In this document: positions 9,236-20,795 of the stretch, in pieces
Layout: each line of letters opens with the position of its first letter
How positions within the stretch are numbered: position 1 is the stretch's first letter
Source of the DNA: Roseibium sp. Sym1
GTDB taxonomy: Bacteria; Pseudomonadota; Alphaproteobacteria; Rhizobiales; Stappiaceae
Direction: 5' to 3'
NCBI RefSeq assembly: GCF_027359675.1
Contig: NZ_CP114786.1
Coordinates: 5,182,501 to 5,246,500 of the forward strand
DNA length: 64,000 nt
The notes under the pieces: generated by a model
Databases searched by the model: none
What the model was told of the DNA's origin: nothing
The model's input: only the letters and a program-made list of their open reading frames with translations
Program-made: the position numbers and the translations under genes

Positions 9236-10453
9236 CTACCCTAAATCGGGAGTGTCGTCAAACAGTCTGCGGTGTTCCTCAATGGCATAGCGGTCCGTCA
9301 TGCCGGCAATATAGTCACAGACCCTGCGCGCAATTTGCGCCTCATCCAACGCGCCCAGACCGACATTCCATGGCTTGGGCATGAGGTCAGGCTCTTTCAG
9401 GAACTTCCCGAACAGGTCCCTCACAACCCTTGCCACCAAGCGGCGGACCGCGAGAACGTCTTCATGACGATAGACCCTCGCGAACAGGAACCGCTTCACT
9501 TCCTTTTCCGCCGTTGACATTTCGGGCGAAAACCCGACCAGGCAGCGCCCGGCCATTCGGATGTCATGGGCGGATTTCGGCGCCAGTTCCTCCAGGTTCC
9601 CGATGGCGTGCCGGATGACATCTTCCACCATGCGGGTGATGGAACGCCGCACGATTTCATGGATGCGCCGGCTTTCTTCGAGCCCGGGATACTTGCGATC
9701 CACTTCGCTCAAGATGTCGGCAAGGAAGGGCACCTCCCGCATATCTTCGATGTCGATGAGACCGGCCCTCATACCGTCATCCAGATCGTGCGCGTCATAG
9801 GCGATATCGTCCGCGATCGCGGCGGCCTGCGCCTCTGCGCCAGGCCATGTGTCCAGCAGCAGGTCCTGACGGGTGGCGTAGTCCCGGATTGCGAACGGCA
9901 GCTGGCTGCCCCTGAACTTGCCGAGCGGTAGGCCGTCAGCGTCAACGAGCGGTCCGTTGTGCTTGACGAGGCCCTCCAATGTTTCCCAGGCAAGGTTCAA
10001 CCCATCGAATTCCGCGTAGCGCTGCTCCAGATGCGTGACGACCCTGAGCGACTGGGCGTTGTGATCGAACCCGCCGAAAGGGGCCATGCAGTCATGCATC
10101 ACGTCTTCCCCTTCGTGACCGAAGGGCGTATGGCCGAGATCGTGTGACAGTGCGAGACATTCGGCAAGGTCCTCGTCAAGGCGCAGCGCGCGGGCAAGCG
10201 ACCGTGCAATCTGGGACACTTCGATCGTGTGGGTCAGCCGCGTCCTGAAATGGTCGCCTTCGTGATAGACGAATACCTGGGTCTTGTGCTTCAGCCGACG
10301 GAACGCCGAAGAATGGATGATCCGGTCCCTGTCCCGCTGAAACGGTGTCCGAGTCGGACTTTCAGGCTCCGGAAAAAGGCGTCCTCTGCTCTCAACGGGA
10401 TTTTCCGCGTATACAGCCCGTGCCTGTGCGCCAAATCCGATATCCGCGTTCAT
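9236..10453 (-). CDS. dgt: Deoxyguanosinetriphosphate triphosphohydrolase-like protein
   Basis: The 405-residue HD-domain dNTPase hydrolyses dGTP/dNTPs to deoxynucleosides and triphosphate. Visible elements are '[22 protein letters not shown]', the HD signature '[16 protein letters not shown]' with '[16 protein letters not shown]', and the later '[16 protein letters not shown]'. The frame stays open upstream into erpA, but homology begins at [12 protein letters not shown], so the ATG at 10453 was chosen; the ATG at 10465 (MAGEMNAD) is a close alternative. It is divergent from erpA and upstream of argS. Confidence 0.92.
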   Translation of the reverse strand: MNADIGFGAQARAVYAENPVESRGRLFPEPESPTRTPFQRDRDRIIHSSAFRRLKHKTQVFVYHEGDHFRTRLTHTIEVSQIARSLARALRLDEDLAECLALSHDLGHTPFGHEGEDVMHDCMAPFGGFDHNAQSLRVVTHLEQRYAEFDGLNLAWETLEGLVKHNGPLVDADGLPLGKFRGSQLPFAIRDYATRQDLLLDTWPGAEAQAAAIADDIAYDAHDLDDGMRAGLIDIEDMREVPFLADILSEVDRKYPGLEESRRIHEIVRRSITRMVEDVIRHAIGNLEELAPKSAHDIRMAGRCLVGFSPEMSTAEKEVKRFLFARVYRHEDVLAVRRLVARVVRDLFGKFLKEPDLMPKPWNVGLGALDEAQIARRVCDYIAGMTDRYAIEEHRRLFDDTPDLG

Positions 10454-10604
10454 CTCACCTGCCATCCATGTTGGCGTTTCCCGTGTCCGTCGCCCCTGCG
10501 ACCAGTCGGCCAGCATTGACGCGGGCGGTTGCAAAACATACTTATCTGAACAAATCAGGTTTAACGGTTCCCGCCTGGACGGGAGATGAGCGAGTCGGCT
10601 GAAC

Positions 10605-10946
10605 ATGACCGAAACACTTGAAAATCGAGTAACAGTCAGCGACCGCGCTGCCAAGCGCATTGCCGCCATTTTGTCGAAAGAACCCTCTGGCAGCATGCTG
10701 CGGGTCAGCGTCGAGGGCGGCGGTTGTTCCGGACTGCAGTATAAATATGACGTGGTCGATGCCAGCGAGGACGACGATCTTGTGATTGAAAAGCCGGGCG
10801 CGACCGTGCTGATCGATGCGGTGTCTCTTCAGTATATGGGCGGATCCGAGATCGATTTTGTCGACGACCTCATCGGCCAGTCCTTCCAGATCAACAACCC
10901 CAACGCGGTTGCCGGATGCGGCTGCGGCACCAGCTTCACGATCTGA
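10605..10946 (+). CDS. erpA: Iron-sulfur cluster insertion protein ErpA (A-type carrier)
   Basis: The 113-residue A-type carrier of the HesB/IscA family has the three conserved cysteines: one in '[14 protein letters not shown]' and two in the C-terminal 'GCGCGTSF'. It receives Fe-S clusters from the scaffold and passes them to apo-proteins. A second A-type carrier (SufA) is encoded in the suf operon at 20.3-20.7 kb; the stronger resemblance to ErpA and the isolated position support the name. It is divergent from dgt. Confidence 0.9.
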   Translation: MTETLENRVTVSDRAAKRIAAILSKEPSGSMLRVSVEGGGCSGLQYKYDVVDASEDDDLVIEKPGATVLIDAVSLQYMGGSEIDFVDDLIGQSFQINNPNAVAGCGCGTSFTI

Positions 10947-11009
10947 GTTCTTTTTTTCCCTCTCCCGGCCGGTTGCCCCGGCACTTTCCTGCTAACCGAG
11001 GCAACCGTC

Positions 11010-11792
11010 ATGAAAATCGCGACCTGGAACATCAACGGCATCAAGGCTCGCATCGAGGTGGTGCAACAGTGGCTGAAAGAAGCCGCGCCGGATATCGCCT
11101 GCCTTCAGGAAATCAAGTCGGTGGACGAGAACTTCCCGCGGTCAGTGTTCGAGGATCTCGGCTACAATGTCGAGACCCACGGACAGAAGGGCTTCAACGG
11201 CGTCGCCCTCCTCTCCAAGTTGCCTCTCGAGGACGTTCTGCGCGGTCTTCCCGGCAATGACGAGGATGAACAGGCCCGGTATATCGAGGCAAGTGTTTCC
11301 GCCGAACGCGGCGCACTCCGCTTCGGTTGCCTTTATCTGCCCAACGGCAATCCTCTTGGAACGGAAAAGTTTCCCTACAAGCTCGGCTGGATGGACCGCC
11401 TGATCGCCCATGCCGAGCAGCGCCTTGCCGAGGAAACCCCGTTCCTCCTGCTGGGCGACTATAACGTCATTCCCGATCCGGTCGATGCGAGGAACCCTGA
11501 CAACTGGCGTGACGATGCCCTGTTTCAGCCCGAAAGCCGTCAACGTTTCCGCGCCCTCACCCACCTCGGCCTGACCGAAGCCGTCCGCGCAACGACGGAG
11601 GCCCCCGACACCTACACATTCTGGGACTATCAGGCCGGCGCCTGGCAAAAGAACAACGGCATCCGGATCGATCACATTCTCCTGTCACCGCAGGCTACCG
11701 ACAAAATGGAAGGCTGCGGCATCGACAAGCATGTGCGCGGCTGGGAAAAACCCTCCGATCATGTGCCCGTATGGGTGCAACTGGCCGCCTGA
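11010..11792 (+). CDS. xth: Exodeoxyribonuclease III
   Basis: The 260-residue endonuclease/exonuclease/phosphatase-fold AP endonuclease acts in base-excision repair. It begins 'MKIATWNINGIKARI', followed by 'DIACLQEIK' with the metal-binding Glu, 'LGDYNVIPDP' with the active-site Asp/Asn, and the C-terminal 'IDHILLS' and 'SDHVPVWVQL' with the catalytic His. Length is typical. It lies 63 bp after erpA on the same strand. Confidence 0.95.
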   Translation: MKIATWNINGIKARIEVVQQWLKEAAPDIACLQEIKSVDENFPRSVFEDLGYNVETHGQKGFNGVALLSKLPLEDVLRGLPGNDEDEQARYIEASVSAERGALRFGCLYLPNGNPLGTEKFPYKLGWMDRLIAHAEQRLAEETPFLLLGDYNVIPDPVDARNPDNWRDDALFQPESRQRFRALTHLGLTEAVRATTEAPDTYTFWDYQAGAWQKNNGIRIDHILLSPQATDKMEGCGIDKHVRGWEKPSDHVPVWVQLAA

Positions 11793-11962
11793 CATAAATC
11801 GGCGCCGGACACGCGCAGCCACCGGACTTGCGGTTGCTTGCCGTCATGGTAAGCTTTCACGGTCATGGGATAACGCACCGGCGCCTATTGTCCGCGCGCG
11901 CAACTTGCGGACCTCGTCTGACGGCACATCGCAAATGCGCCGAATTCCGGCCTCTTGCATCC

Positions 11963-12280
11963 TTGCGAAATGTTTTTCAGCTGGTTGTGTTCGCTGGCCT
12001 CATTATGGGCAGTGCGGCCGCGCAAGCTCAAAACGTCTCCTGCACCTGCCGGTACAAGGGTCAGGATTACGGCTTGGGTGAGTCCATTTGCCTGAAAGGG
12101 TCGGACGGCATGCGCATGGCAACTTGCGCCATGGTTCTCAACAACACGTCCTGGAAATTCAGCAGCGCGCCTTGTCCACTATCGATGCGGGAACGGCGCC
12201 TCGGTCCGTTCAAGGCGTCTCCATTTCCGCCCGAAAGCATGCAGCCGGCGTCCGGGAACGCCCTCTCCCGCCCTTCGTGA
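11963..12280 (+). CDS. Small secreted cysteine-containing protein of unknown function
   Basis: The product of about 105 residues has a signal-peptide-like start ('FQLVVFAGLIMGSAAAQAQ') and then 'VSCTCRYKGQDYGLGESICLKG...CAMVLNNTSWKFSSAPCP', a conserved-looking pattern of cysteines ending in an NNTSWKF motif. I recall similar small exported proteins in Hyphomicrobiales. The start is uncertain: the frame is open back to 11828, where the first start is also non-ATG; TTG 11963 gives the neatest signal peptide, but no clear ribosome site is seen. The C-terminal ~45 residues after CPLS look non-conserved. It converges with the exoR-like gene. Confidence 0.5.
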   Translation: MRNVFQLVVFAGLIMGSAAAQAQNVSCTCRYKGQDYGLGESICLKGSDGMRMATCAMVLNNTSWKFSSAPCPLSMRERRLGPFKASPFPPESMQPASGNALSRPS

Positions 12281-12338
12281 CGCGTCTTTTCCGTGTGAAA
12301 CAAACTTGCGAGGGTAAAAGGGTAACGCGTTTCACCAA

Positions 12339-13217
12339 CTACTGCGATGGCACCTGCGCCGTCAGAACGTCCGGCCGATTCTGCTGCAGCCAGCCGTCAG
12401 CGAGGGAGCGCGCCATCTGACGCACGGGTTCCGGCGAGACCGCGAAATACTGCTCGTGCATGGCGTTGATCCAGGCGGCATCCGACCCCTGGACCTGCTG
12501 ACGCGCAATCGTCATCCACATCAGGCCACGCGCCTTTTTCTTGTCCGACGTTCCCAGCGCATAGAGGGTTTCCCCGAGCCGGGCCTGTGCCCCGACATGC
12601 CCCTTCAGGGCCGCGAGATTGTACCAGCGCACCGCCATGCGGTGATTGCTGTCCTGATACATCCGGCCAAGTTCATACTGGGCGTCCGCGTCCCCGAAAT
12701 AGGACGCTGCATGGGTAAAGATCTGTCGGGCGCGCGTTTCGCTTTTCGGAACCGCGCCATCAATGCCGTTCAGGTAATAGGACCCGAGTGCCACAAAGGC
12801 GCTGGCCACAAAAGGCGCATCCGGAGCATCAGGCCGGTCTTCGCCATGTTCGCGCACAATCTGGCTGTAATATTCGAAAGCCTTGAGGTCGTCTTCCTGG
12901 ACACCGTCGCCCTTCGCGTACATCTCACCGAGCTTCCAGGCAGCCATGGGCTGTCCGTTTTCAGCCGCATATTGCAGCGAGCTGAGCGCAGCGGCCTTGT
13001 CTCCGGAATAATATTGACGTGCGCCCGCACGCAAGGCTTCGGTCGGCGACAGGTCCTCCGGACCAATCGACCTGTTCGGTGCAGCGGGTTGGCCGTCAAA
13101 GGCCACCGCGGGCCCGGCCAATCCAATGAAGATCAACGCGCCGAGCACAGTCCCGGCTTTTCCCAGGCGTTGAAGCATTGTGCTGTTCTTTTGCATCCCA
13201 GTCACACAATTTACCAT
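12339..13217 (-). CDS. exoR: Sel1-repeat periplasmic protein, ExoR-like
   Basis: The product of about 292 residues has a signal peptide ('TVLGALIFIGLAGPAVAFDG') followed by Sel1-like (TPR-type) repeats, for example 'PMAAWKLGEMYAKGDGVQEDDLKAFEYYSQIV', 'DADAQYELGRMYQDSNHRMAVRWYNLAALKGHVGAQARLGETL' and 'KARGLMWMTIARQQV'. This layout, including the 'AFEYYSQIV' and 'GLMWMTIARQ' segments, matches ExoR of rhizobia, the periplasmic inhibitor of the ExoS/ChvG-ChvI two-component system that controls exopolysaccharide and motility. The ATG at 13217 was chosen for its GGAAGGA upstream; 13196 and 13178 are also possible. No chvG/chvI is in the window. Confidence 0.72.
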   Translation of the reverse strand: MVNCVTGMQKNSTMLQRLGKAGTVLGALIFIGLAGPAVAFDGQPAAPNRSIGPEDLSPTEALRAGARQYYSGDKAAALSSLQYAAENGQPMAAWKLGEMYAKGDGVQEDDLKAFEYYSQIVREHGEDRPDAPDAPFVASAFVALGSYYLNGIDGAVPKSETRARQIFTHAASYFGDADAQYELGRMYQDSNHRMAVRWYNLAALKGHVGAQARLGETLYALGTSDKKKARGLMWMTIARQQVQGSDAAWINAMHEQYFAVSPEPVRQMARSLADGWLQQNRPDVLTAQVPSQ

Positions 13218-13778
13218 CGGAAACGGCTTTTCCTTCCGACGGACTCTCTTGTTTTTTGTCCGCGCGATGCGCATTTGTATTCTCGACACCCGGTCAGACC
13301 GCGTCTTCGGGGCGCCCTCTTTCCGCTAAGGCACAAGATGGCCAATCAATTCGTCTTAAGTTGGGCCACATTGCGCTCAATTAAGACAATTCCGGCTCCA
13401 AAGCTTGCATCCTGCCGATCTGCAGGATCCTTTCATCTCGACCGTTTCTTGAACATAAACCACGGGTGGCCGTGAAAAATGGCCGAACATGGGCAACAGC
13501 AGGCATTCGCCACGCTACAGGTGACTCTGTCGTCAAGTGTTGCTGAATTGGCACAATCCCGTCCCCTGCCGTCGTCGCTCGAAGGCATCTCAGCACATGG
13601 GGGTTGATGATGTGTTGCCAGCACCTCAAAAACGGGTGCCGGGCTGTTGAAAACGGGGGCTTCTGGCCAAAAGCCTTTGCCGTTCTATCTTTGTCCTTCA
13701 AACTTGTCGGTGATTCGGTGTAGGTAACGGCGCTGAACGTTCGACAACTGTGATCACACACCCATCAGGCGATACGGA
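13218..13778. other. 561-bp intergenic region between divergent exoR-like gene and parE
   Basis: I see no convincing gene here; the frames that stay open lack coding character or family resemblance. It must hold the divergent promoters for the exoR-like gene and parE. The only striking short element is a perfect 10-bp palindrome, TGTGATCACA, at 13749-13758, 21 bp before the parE start. It looks like two CRP half-sites fused without the usual 6-bp spacer, so its meaning is unclear. Confidence 0.4.
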
Positions 13779-15824
<2,046 letters not shown>

Positions 15825-15920
15825 CCACTTTGACGAGTAGTTTATAAAGAGTTGATCCCTTCAGCGGGTCGGGGTTCCTTCAGACTAGAATTGCTCAACT
15901 CGTCCGGTCGGAAAAGTAAA

Positions 15921-16652
15921 ATGTTAAACCGGGTCTACTCCATTTTCGACAAGCGGATCCGTCCGCTGCGCAATCATGTGTTCCTGGCATTTCCCAAACA
16001 CGGCATCGCCTATGCGCGCATCGCGGAACCGGCGTTCCAGTTGCTGCGCCCCGTTCTGCACAGGCTTGCTGGAACCGAAGACCTGCTGCCGGACAACGGC
16101 CACGTCGCCTGTCAGTCTCCGGGCACCGAACGGCTTCTGTTTCACGGCGACGTGGAATTGTTGACGGCACGCGAACTCAAGCGACGTTATCCGGAAATGA
16201 AGGTGGTTGCCTGGGTGCAGGATCCCGCGCACCGGCTCGCCTATTGTTACGACAGGATTATCCTGAACTCGGAAGAACTGCCCGCCTATTACGAAGAACG
16301 CCATTTCACGAAGGACATGTCCCCCAGGGAATTCGTTGCGCAGGTGGCCGGCATCTCAGACCTTGAAGCCGACAACCTGTTCCGGAGCCAGACGGCGTCT
16401 CTCTCCTACAAGGGGATGATGACGGCTGATGTGGTTCTAAGGCTTGAAAATTTCGAACAGTCCCTGGCAAGGTTCTTTGCCGAGAGCGCATTGAACATCC
16501 GCCCGCTTCCGGCGGTGTCCTATCGCCTGTCGAATTTTGTCACCCAGACCACGCTTCGCGCCTTCAGCGACGCGGCTCTGGTGCAGAAACTCAAGCGGCG
16601 CTATCGCGCTGATTACGCCGTGCTCTATTCCCGGGAAGCACTCACGGCCTGA
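15921..16652 (+). CDS. Sulfotransferase-family-like protein
   Basis: The 243-residue product starts at the ATG at 15921 (GGAAAAG just upstream). It has an N-terminal 'NHVFLAFPKHGIAYARI' segment resembling the PAPS-binding P-loop strand of sulfotransferase_2-type proteins, and 'VVAWVQDPAHRLAYCYDRIIL', resembling the 3'-phosphate-binding 'RdP..R..S.Y' motif. 'VLRLENFEQSLARFF' also recalls these enzymes. The P-loop is poorer than usual, so activity is uncertain. It may modify a cell-surface glycan. It stands alone between parE and the helicase. Confidence 0.55.
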   Translation: MLNRVYSIFDKRIRPLRNHVFLAFPKHGIAYARIAEPAFQLLRPVLHRLAGTEDLLPDNGHVACQSPGTERLLFHGDVELLTARELKRRYPEMKVVAWVQDPAHRLAYCYDRIILNSEELPAYYEERHFTKDMSPREFVAQVAGISDLEADNLFRSQTASLSYKGMMTADVVLRLENFEQSLARFFAESALNIRPLPAVSYRLSNFVTQTTLRAFSDAALVQKLKRRYRADYAVLYSREALTA

Positions 16653-16653
16653 T

Positions 16654-16667
16654 CGAAATGCATTTCG
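16654..16667. repeat. 14-bp perfect palindrome CGAAATGCATTTCG
   Basis: This perfect 14-bp palindrome begins one base after the stop codon of the sulfotransferase-like gene. It has no loop or T-run, so it is not a terminator. A protein-binding site is possible. Nothing else is recognised in the rest of the 294-bp gap apart from the putative helicase promoter. Confidence 0.35.
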
Positions 16668-16846
16668 TCGCCGGCCCTGCGCACAACAAAAATTCCCCAG
16701 TGTTTTTTCCGCCCGGGCCAAAATTGCAGGTCACCTGCTGGCAATCGACAACGACTTCGTAAAGCACGGTCGCCGCAATATTAACTGAGATGGCAAATCA
16801 AACGCAGAAATACTCTATTTTCTTGCCATTTTACCTCGACGGTGCA

Positions 16847-16874
16847 TTGACACCTGAGCGCATGAATGTAGGGT
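16847..16874 (+). promoter_or_regulatory. Putative sigma-70 promoter for the DEAD-box helicase gene
   Basis: A perfect -35 hexamer TTGACA (16847-16852) is followed after 16 bp by TAGGGT (16869-16874), a weak -10. It lies about 70 bp upstream of the chosen helicase start and would leave a leader of about 65 nt. Confidence 0.4.
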
Positions 16875-16946
16875 GTGCGCACGTTGGCACCGGTGGTTCC
16901 ATAGGTGCCGCCATTGAACAATCACAACATCCGGGCAACACGCTCC

Positions 16947-18401
16947 ATGGCATTTGATACTCTCGGTCTTAGCGAGAAGGTCCTCGCTGCAGTTGAGGCA
17001 GCAGGTTATAAAGATCCGACAGCGATCCAGGCGGGAGCAATCCCCCAGGTACTGGAACGCCGGGACGTACTGGGCATCGCCCAGACGGGAACCGGCAAGA
17101 CCGCAAGTTTCACCCTGCCGATGTTGACGCTGCTTGAAAAAGGCCGCGCAAGGGCGCGCATGCCGCGGACGCTCATCCTGGAGCCCACCCGCGAACTTGC
17201 CGCGCAGGTCGAGGAAAATTTCGAGAAATACGGCACAAATCACAAGCTCAATGTCGCCTTGCTGATCGGCGGTGTTTCATTCTCCGAACAGGACAAGAAA
17301 CTCGACCGGGGCACCGACGTGCTCATTGCGACGCCCGGACGCCTGCTCGACCATTTCGAGCGTGGCAAGCTGCTGCTTCAGGGCGTGGAAATCCTGGTGA
17401 TCGATGAAGCCGACCGCATGCTCGACATGGGGTTCATTCCCGATATCGAGCGGATCTGCAAGCTGATCCCCTTCACCCGCCAAACCCTGTTTTTCTCGGC
17501 CACGATGCCGCCGGAAATTCAGCGTCTTACCGAAGCGTTTTTGCAGAACCCGGCCCGTATCGAGGTCGCACCGACGTCATCGACCGCGGACAATGTTGCT
17601 CTGTACCTGAAGGCCAGCCCTTCCAAGGATTATGACAAGCGCGCCACGCTGCGGGAACTTCTCGAAGGTGCGGAAGATCTTCAGAATGCGATCGTGTTCT
17701 GCAACCGGAAGCGCGATGTCACGACGCTGTTCCGGTCGCTTGAACGGCACGAATACAATGTCGGCGCGCTGCATGGCGACATGGACCAGCGCACGCGCAT
17801 GATGATGCTGGACAATTTCCGGAAGGGAAATATCAAGCTGTTGGTGGCGAGCGATGTCGCCGCGCGTGGACTTGATATTCCGGAAGTCAGCCACGTGTTC
17901 AATTTCGACGTGCCGATCAATGCCGAGGACTACGTTCACAGGATCGGCCGCACCGGCCGTGCCGGTCGCTCGGGAACCGCTTACACGCTGGTGACCGGAG
18001 AAGACCAGAAATATCTGGACGCAATCGAGAGCCTGATCAAGAAAAACATTGATTGGCTCGGTGATCCGATCGATTTCGAAGCTGCGGCCCAGGAGCGCAA
18101 GGCGCGCCGCAAGGGTGGCGGCAAGACCGCGAAGACATCGCGATCCAGCAACGACAACGAGGCAGAGCAGCCAAAACCGGCGTCTCGCCGCCGTTCGCAG
18201 AGCAAGTCCCGCGAAAGCAGCAACACCACATCGCCCGAGGAGCAGACCAACCCCGTGACGGTTCCCAGCCCAGTTTCAAACCTGCCACAGAGATCCGCCG
18301 GGAAGAAGTCCCGCAGCGACAAAATGGAACCTGCCTTCGGCGCAGGTGTACACATCCCGGCATTCCTGCTGCGCGAACCACGGCCCAAAAAGGCTTCATA
18401 A
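16947..18401 (+). CDS. DEAD-box ATP-dependent RNA helicase
   Basis: The 484-residue helicase has all core motifs in order: Q motif 'GYKDPTAIQ', Walker A 'AQTGTGKT', 'PTRELAAQ', the DEAD box 'VIDEADRMLDMGF', 'SATMP', 'VLVASDVAARGLDIPEV' in the variant form LLVASDVAARGLD, and 'HRIGRTGRAGRSG'. The last ~100 residues are Lys/Arg/Ser-rich and disordered, as in RhlE-type helicases. It probably works in ribosome assembly or mRNA decay. The ATG at 16947 (MAFDTLGLSEKV) is preferred over the upstream start at 16905 because homology begins there. Confidence 0.92.
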   Translation: MAFDTLGLSEKVLAAVEAAGYKDPTAIQAGAIPQVLERRDVLGIAQTGTGKTASFTLPMLTLLEKGRARARMPRTLILEPTRELAAQVEENFEKYGTNHKLNVALLIGGVSFSEQDKKLDRGTDVLIATPGRLLDHFERGKLLLQGVEILVIDEADRMLDMGFIPDIERICKLIPFTRQTLFFSATMPPEIQRLTEAFLQNPARIEVAPTSSTADNVALYLKASPSKDYDKRATLRELLEGAEDLQNAIVFCNRKRDVTTLFRSLERHEYNVGALHGDMDQRTRMMMLDNFRKGNIKLLVASDVAARGLDIPEVSHVFNFDVPINAEDYVHRIGRTGRAGRSGTAYTLVTGEDQKYLDAIESLIKKNIDWLGDPIDFEAAAQERKARRKGGGKTAKTSRSSNDNEAEQPKPASRRRSQSKSRESSNTTSPEEQTNPVTVPSPVSNLPQRSAGKKSRSDKMEPAFGAGVHIPAFLLREPRPKKAS

Positions 18402-18524
18402 CCATAAAATGTCTCAAGGTTTCCGCGTAGACTTAACGGCTCCTTAAACCTTCCATCAGAGTTTTAGAAACAGATCTTGCAGCCGTGTGGGGCGGACTTG
18501 CGAGTGTGTGTTGAGAGAACCCTG

Positions 18525-19586
18525 ATGGCGGATGAAGACGACCATAAGCGGACGATCCAATATGGAGAGTCCGCTATCAGCTACATCAAGAAGAATACCT
18601 TGCCGGCGTACCCGCGTTCCTATGAACTCTGGTACACATATGCGGCCGGCTATAATCAGGGGCTGAACCGGGCAGTCAACGAAACCATCAAGACGAACGG
18701 CCGAATCAGCACGGATGAAATGCTGACGCTTTATGGGCGTTTCCTGTCTCCGACACGCCTGGGCGACAGGTTGGACGAAGTTGGCACCAAGGTGTCACAG
18801 GAAGTCGAGGATCTGGTCGATACGCTCAAACTGAGCGCCGACGCCACATCGGATTACGGCACGGCACTGGAACAGGCCGGCGAAAAGATCAAGAGCATTT
18901 CCGATCCGGAGAAGCTGCAGATTTACGTGACGCATCTGGTGAAATCGACACAAAATGCCGTGTCCTCCAATCGCAGGCTTGAAAGCCAGTTGCTCGAATC
19001 CAAGAAGCATATCGAGAACCTTCAGTCCTCGCTGGAGGCCATTCGGTACGAAAGCCTGACCGACGAGCTCACGACGCTCAACAACCGGAAGCATTTCGAG
19101 AATTCAATCGAGCGGGTGATTGATCATTCCATCGAGAGCGGTCGCGGCTTCTCCCTGCTGATGACCGATATCGATCACTTCAAGAAATTCAACGACACCT
19201 TCGGACACCAGACCGGTGACCAGGTACTCAGGCTTGTCGCTCTTGCGGTCAAGCAGAACATCAAGGCACAGGACATCGCCTGTCGCTATGGCGGCGAGGA
19301 ATTTGCGATCATCCTGCCCCATACGAGCCTTGAAGATGCCGCGGCCATTGGCGAACTCATCCGTACGGCCGTCATGTCCAAGGAACTGGTGAAACGGTCG
19401 ACCGGTGAGAATCTCGGTCGCGTCACCATCTCGGTCGGTGTCGCCACGTTTGACAAGCTCGACACCACCCACAGCATTGTCGCTCGCGCTGACGAGGCTC
19501 TCTATCTTGCCAAGAATGCGGGCCGAAACCTGGTCAAGACGGAAAAGGACCAGCCCCTTGCGCAGAGGCAGGAAAACGTCGCCTGA
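18525..19586 (+). CDS. GGDEF-domain diguanylate cyclase
   Basis: The 353-residue product has an N-terminal helical region (about 1-180, with predicted coiled coil 'NRRLESQLLESKKHIENLQSSLEAI') followed by a GGDEF domain. Key segments are 'DELTTLNNRKHFENSI', 'SLLMTDIDHFKKFNDTFGH' and the active-site loop 'RYGGEEFAIILP' (GGEEF, about residue 254), so cyclic-di-GMP synthesis is likely. No membrane helix is seen, so it is cytoplasmic. The ATG at 18525 has GAGAG upstream at good spacing. Confidence 0.92.
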   Translation: MADEDDHKRTIQYGESAISYIKKNTLPAYPRSYELWYTYAAGYNQGLNRAVNETIKTNGRISTDEMLTLYGRFLSPTRLGDRLDEVGTKVSQEVEDLVDTLKLSADATSDYGTALEQAGEKIKSISDPEKLQIYVTHLVKSTQNAVSSNRRLESQLLESKKHIENLQSSLEAIRYESLTDELTTLNNRKHFENSIERVIDHSIESGRGFSLLMTDIDHFKKFNDTFGHQTGDQVLRLVALAVKQNIKAQDIACRYGGEEFAIILPHTSLEDAAAIGELIRTAVMSKELVKRSTGENLGRVTISVGVATFDKLDTTHSIVARADEALYLAKNAGRNLVKTEKDQPLAQRQENVA

Positions 19587-19646
19587 TACGTCATCCGCAC
19601 AAGCAAATGCAAGACAAATTGAGGTATGGCTGCGCGGGACCGCTGC

Positions 19647-20309
19647 TCAGTTTTTTGCGTTCAAGCCCATCTGCCAGAAATCACTTTCCAGGCGGCAGGC
19701 CTTTTCAAACAATGACAGGACGCGCGGATACCGTTTTTCCGTCAGGACCTGGGACGCCGTGTTGTCCAGCCAGCGGGTAAAATCGGCCGCCAGTTCCTGA
19801 TAGGTATCGCCGCCGTATTCCCGGATCCATCTCCGGTAGGGGTTGTCGTCGCGATCAAGGCCCTCGGCGACAAGGCGTGCGCCGATTTCCGCGTAACCGA
19901 TGACACACGGCGCAAGGGCGGCCTGCAGATCCAGGAGATCGCCGGACATTCCGGCATCGAGCACAAAGCGCGTATAGGCCATGGTCGGTGTGTCTTCCGG
20001 CGCGTCTTCGATAGCCGACCGGTTCATGCCCCAGTTGCCGCACAATTCCAGGTGCAGGTCCAGTTCGACATCAAGAATGGCTTTCACGCCCTCCAGCGAC
20101 AGACGCATGTCGGCGACGCTGTGGCTCTTGTACACCCCGAGCGCATAGGCACGCGCAAACTGGATCAGAAACAGGTAGTCCTGGACGAGGTAGTGCCTGA
20201 AACACGCCATCGGCAGGCTGCCCCTGCCCAGCTGATCGACAAAGTCATGGCGGGTATAGTCGGCCCATTGCGGAGCCGCGTCGGCCTTGAGCCGGTCGAA
20301 CAGGGTCAT
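19647..20309 (-). CDS. tenA: TenA-family thiaminase II / aminopyrimidine aminohydrolase
   Basis: The 220-residue all-helical protein belongs to the TenA/PQQC-like superfamily. Recognisable segments are 'DFVDQLGRGSLPMACFRHYLVQDYLFLIQFARAYALG', 'LAPCVIGYAEIG' containing the likely catalytic Cys, and 'YRRWIREYGGDTYQELA'. TenA salvages the thiamin pyrimidine from base-degraded thiamin. The gene starts 37 bp after the sufA stop and shares its strand, so it may be read through from the suf operon; no other thiamin gene is nearby. Confidence 0.87.
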   Translation of the reverse strand: MTLFDRLKADAAPQWADYTRHDFVDQLGRGSLPMACFRHYLVQDYLFLIQFARAYALGVYKSHSVADMRLSLEGVKAILDVELDLHLELCGNWGMNRSAIEDAPEDTPTMAYTRFVLDAGMSGDLLDLQAALAPCVIGYAEIGARLVAEGLDRDDNPYRRWIREYGGDTYQELAADFTRWLDNTASQVLTEKRYPRVLSLFEKACRLESDFWQMGLNAKN

Positions 20310-20346
20310 GAAAACGCTCTTTTGGAACAGTCGGGAAGCGGCGCTG

Positions 20347-20724
20347 TCAGCGCGCCAGGGCGTTCAGGTCCGCGGCCTGGAGAGAAACGGATTCACCGCA
20401 GCCGCAGGCCGAGACTTCGTTGGGATTCTTGAAAACGAATCCGGACCTGAACTTGGTGACTTCAAAGTCCATTTCCGTTCCCAGAAGGAACAGAACCGCG
20501 GACGGGTCGACAAAAAGCTTCGCGCCCTTGTCTTCGATCACGTCGTCGCCCGCCTTGGGCTCCTCGACAAGGTCCATGGTGTATTCCATGCCGGCGCAGC
20601 CGCCCTTCTTGATGCCGACACGCAAACCGACGGCATTCTTGTCGGAATTGCCGACAAGTTCCTTCACGCGGTCTGCAGCGGCATCGGTCAGGGTCATGAC
20701 CTGGAATTTTCCGGCGGAAGCCAT
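20347..20724 (-). CDS. sufA: SufA-type Fe-S cluster assembly accessory protein
   Basis: The 125-residue A-type carrier has the conserved Cys in 'KKGGCAGMEYTMD' and the C-terminal 'ACGCGESVSL' pair. It is the last suf gene in this operon, taking clusters from SufBCD. It is paralogous to ErpA at 10.6 kb. The C-terminus is extended by about ten residues beyond the CGCGES motif. Confidence 0.9.
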   Translation of the reverse strand: MASAGKFQVMTLTDAAADRVKELVGNSDKNAVGLRVGIKKGGCAGMEYTMDLVEEPKAGDDVIEDKGAKLFVDPSAVLFLLGTEMDFEVTKFRSGFVFKNPNEVSACGCGESVSLQAADLNALAR

Positions 20725-20795
20725 ATTGTCCTCAATCAGTTCCGGGTATCAAAGCTGATATGGTTATTCAGCTTATCGGAAAAAAGCCCCTCGCC

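Noticed and set aside
13749..13758. TGTGATCACA upstream of parE as a CRP site
   Set aside because: The half-sites abut without the 6-bp spacer that CRP requires; kept only as a noted palindrome.
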